From: a bacterium
GTDB taxonomy: Bacteria; UBA9089; CG2-30-40-21
NCBI GenBank assembly: GCA_030018795.1
Contig: JASEHA010000186.1
Location: 1-5,405 of the forward strand
DNA length: 5,405 nt
Direction of reading: 5' to 3'
Shown here: piece after piece, positions 5,333 through 5,405 of the stretch
Layout: every line of letters starts with the position of its first letter
How positions within the stretch are numbered: the stretch's first letter is position 1
Position numbers and translations under genes: made by a program
Notes under the pieces: model-generated
The model's database searches: none
Seen by the model: only the letters and a program-made list of their open reading frames with translations
What the model was told of the DNA's origin: nothing

Positions 5333-5405
5333 TGAATATTCGATAAAGGTCTATACCGCTCACTTAAATTGAGCCGGGTATGCTCAGATAAATTGAGCCA
5401 CCTTT
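5333..5405. mobile_element. Probable end of an IS21-type insertion sequence (continues off the right edge)
   Basis: Two copies of GCTCA-N7-TGAGCC lie 24 nt apart: GCTCA at 5358-5362 with TGAGC at 5370-5374, and GCTCA at 5382-5386 with TGAGC at 5394-5398. They share the 11-mer TAAATTGAGCC (5365-5375 and 5389-5399). Tandem repeats of about this length near the tip are typical of IS21-family ends, where they bind the IstA transposase, and GGCTCA-type units are familiar in that family. A TG that could be the tip is at 5333-5334. No istA/istB coding sequence is in view. The alternative is a pair of operator sites for the promoter at 5287-5315. Confidence 0.45.

Overview
The window is compact bacterial DNA, fairly AT-rich by eye. 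It holds three genes, all on the minus strand and so read right to left: a membrane sensor-like protein (2748-5231), a secreted cell-wall amidase (1412-2716) and an oligopeptide-transporter-type ATPase (137-1093). The amidase has a signal peptide, an AMIN domain and a LysM domain. Together with the CHASE2 domain this suggests a diderm (Gram-negative-type) organism, probably from an uncultivated or environmental lineage. I cannot assign a phylum from sequence alone.

Right to left. The right edge (about 5333-5405) holds two 24-nt-spaced copies of a GCTCA-N7-TGAGCC unit, which look like one end of an IS21-type insertion sequence that continues outside the window. Next is a near-consensus sigma70 promoter (TTGACA, 17 nt, TATACT) with a perfect 14-bp palindrome against its -35 box. 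It drives an 827-residue protein that starts at TTG behind a good Shine-Dalgarno. That protein has one membrane segment, an extracytoplasmic CHASE2 domain, three more membrane segments, a short coiled coil, a region that reads like an OmpR/PhoB-type winged helix, two TPR-like repeats and an unrecognised helical C-terminus. I read it as a probable membrane-tethered one-component transcription regulator. The amidase follows after 31 nt with its own Shine-Dalgarno, so the two genes look co-transcribed.

Between the amidase and the ATPase gene is a 318-nt gap. It is largely filled by a 245-bp element (1136-1380) bounded by perfect 19-bp inverted repeats and packed with short direct repeats. It has the form of a non-autonomous mobile element (MITE-like). 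The oppF/dppF-like gene beyond it is complete, but the gene before it is not an oppD partner. Left of it are two stem-loops, a good extended -10 promoter firing leftward out of the window, and a small palindrome at the very edge.

How the genes may work together (inference): the CHASE2 protein senses something at or outside the inner membrane, the amidase remodels peptidoglycan, and the ATPase powers uptake of peptides, possibly cell-wall-derived ones. Only the pairing of the CHASE2 gene with the amidase gene is supported by spacing; membership of the ATPase gene in the same unit is uncertain.
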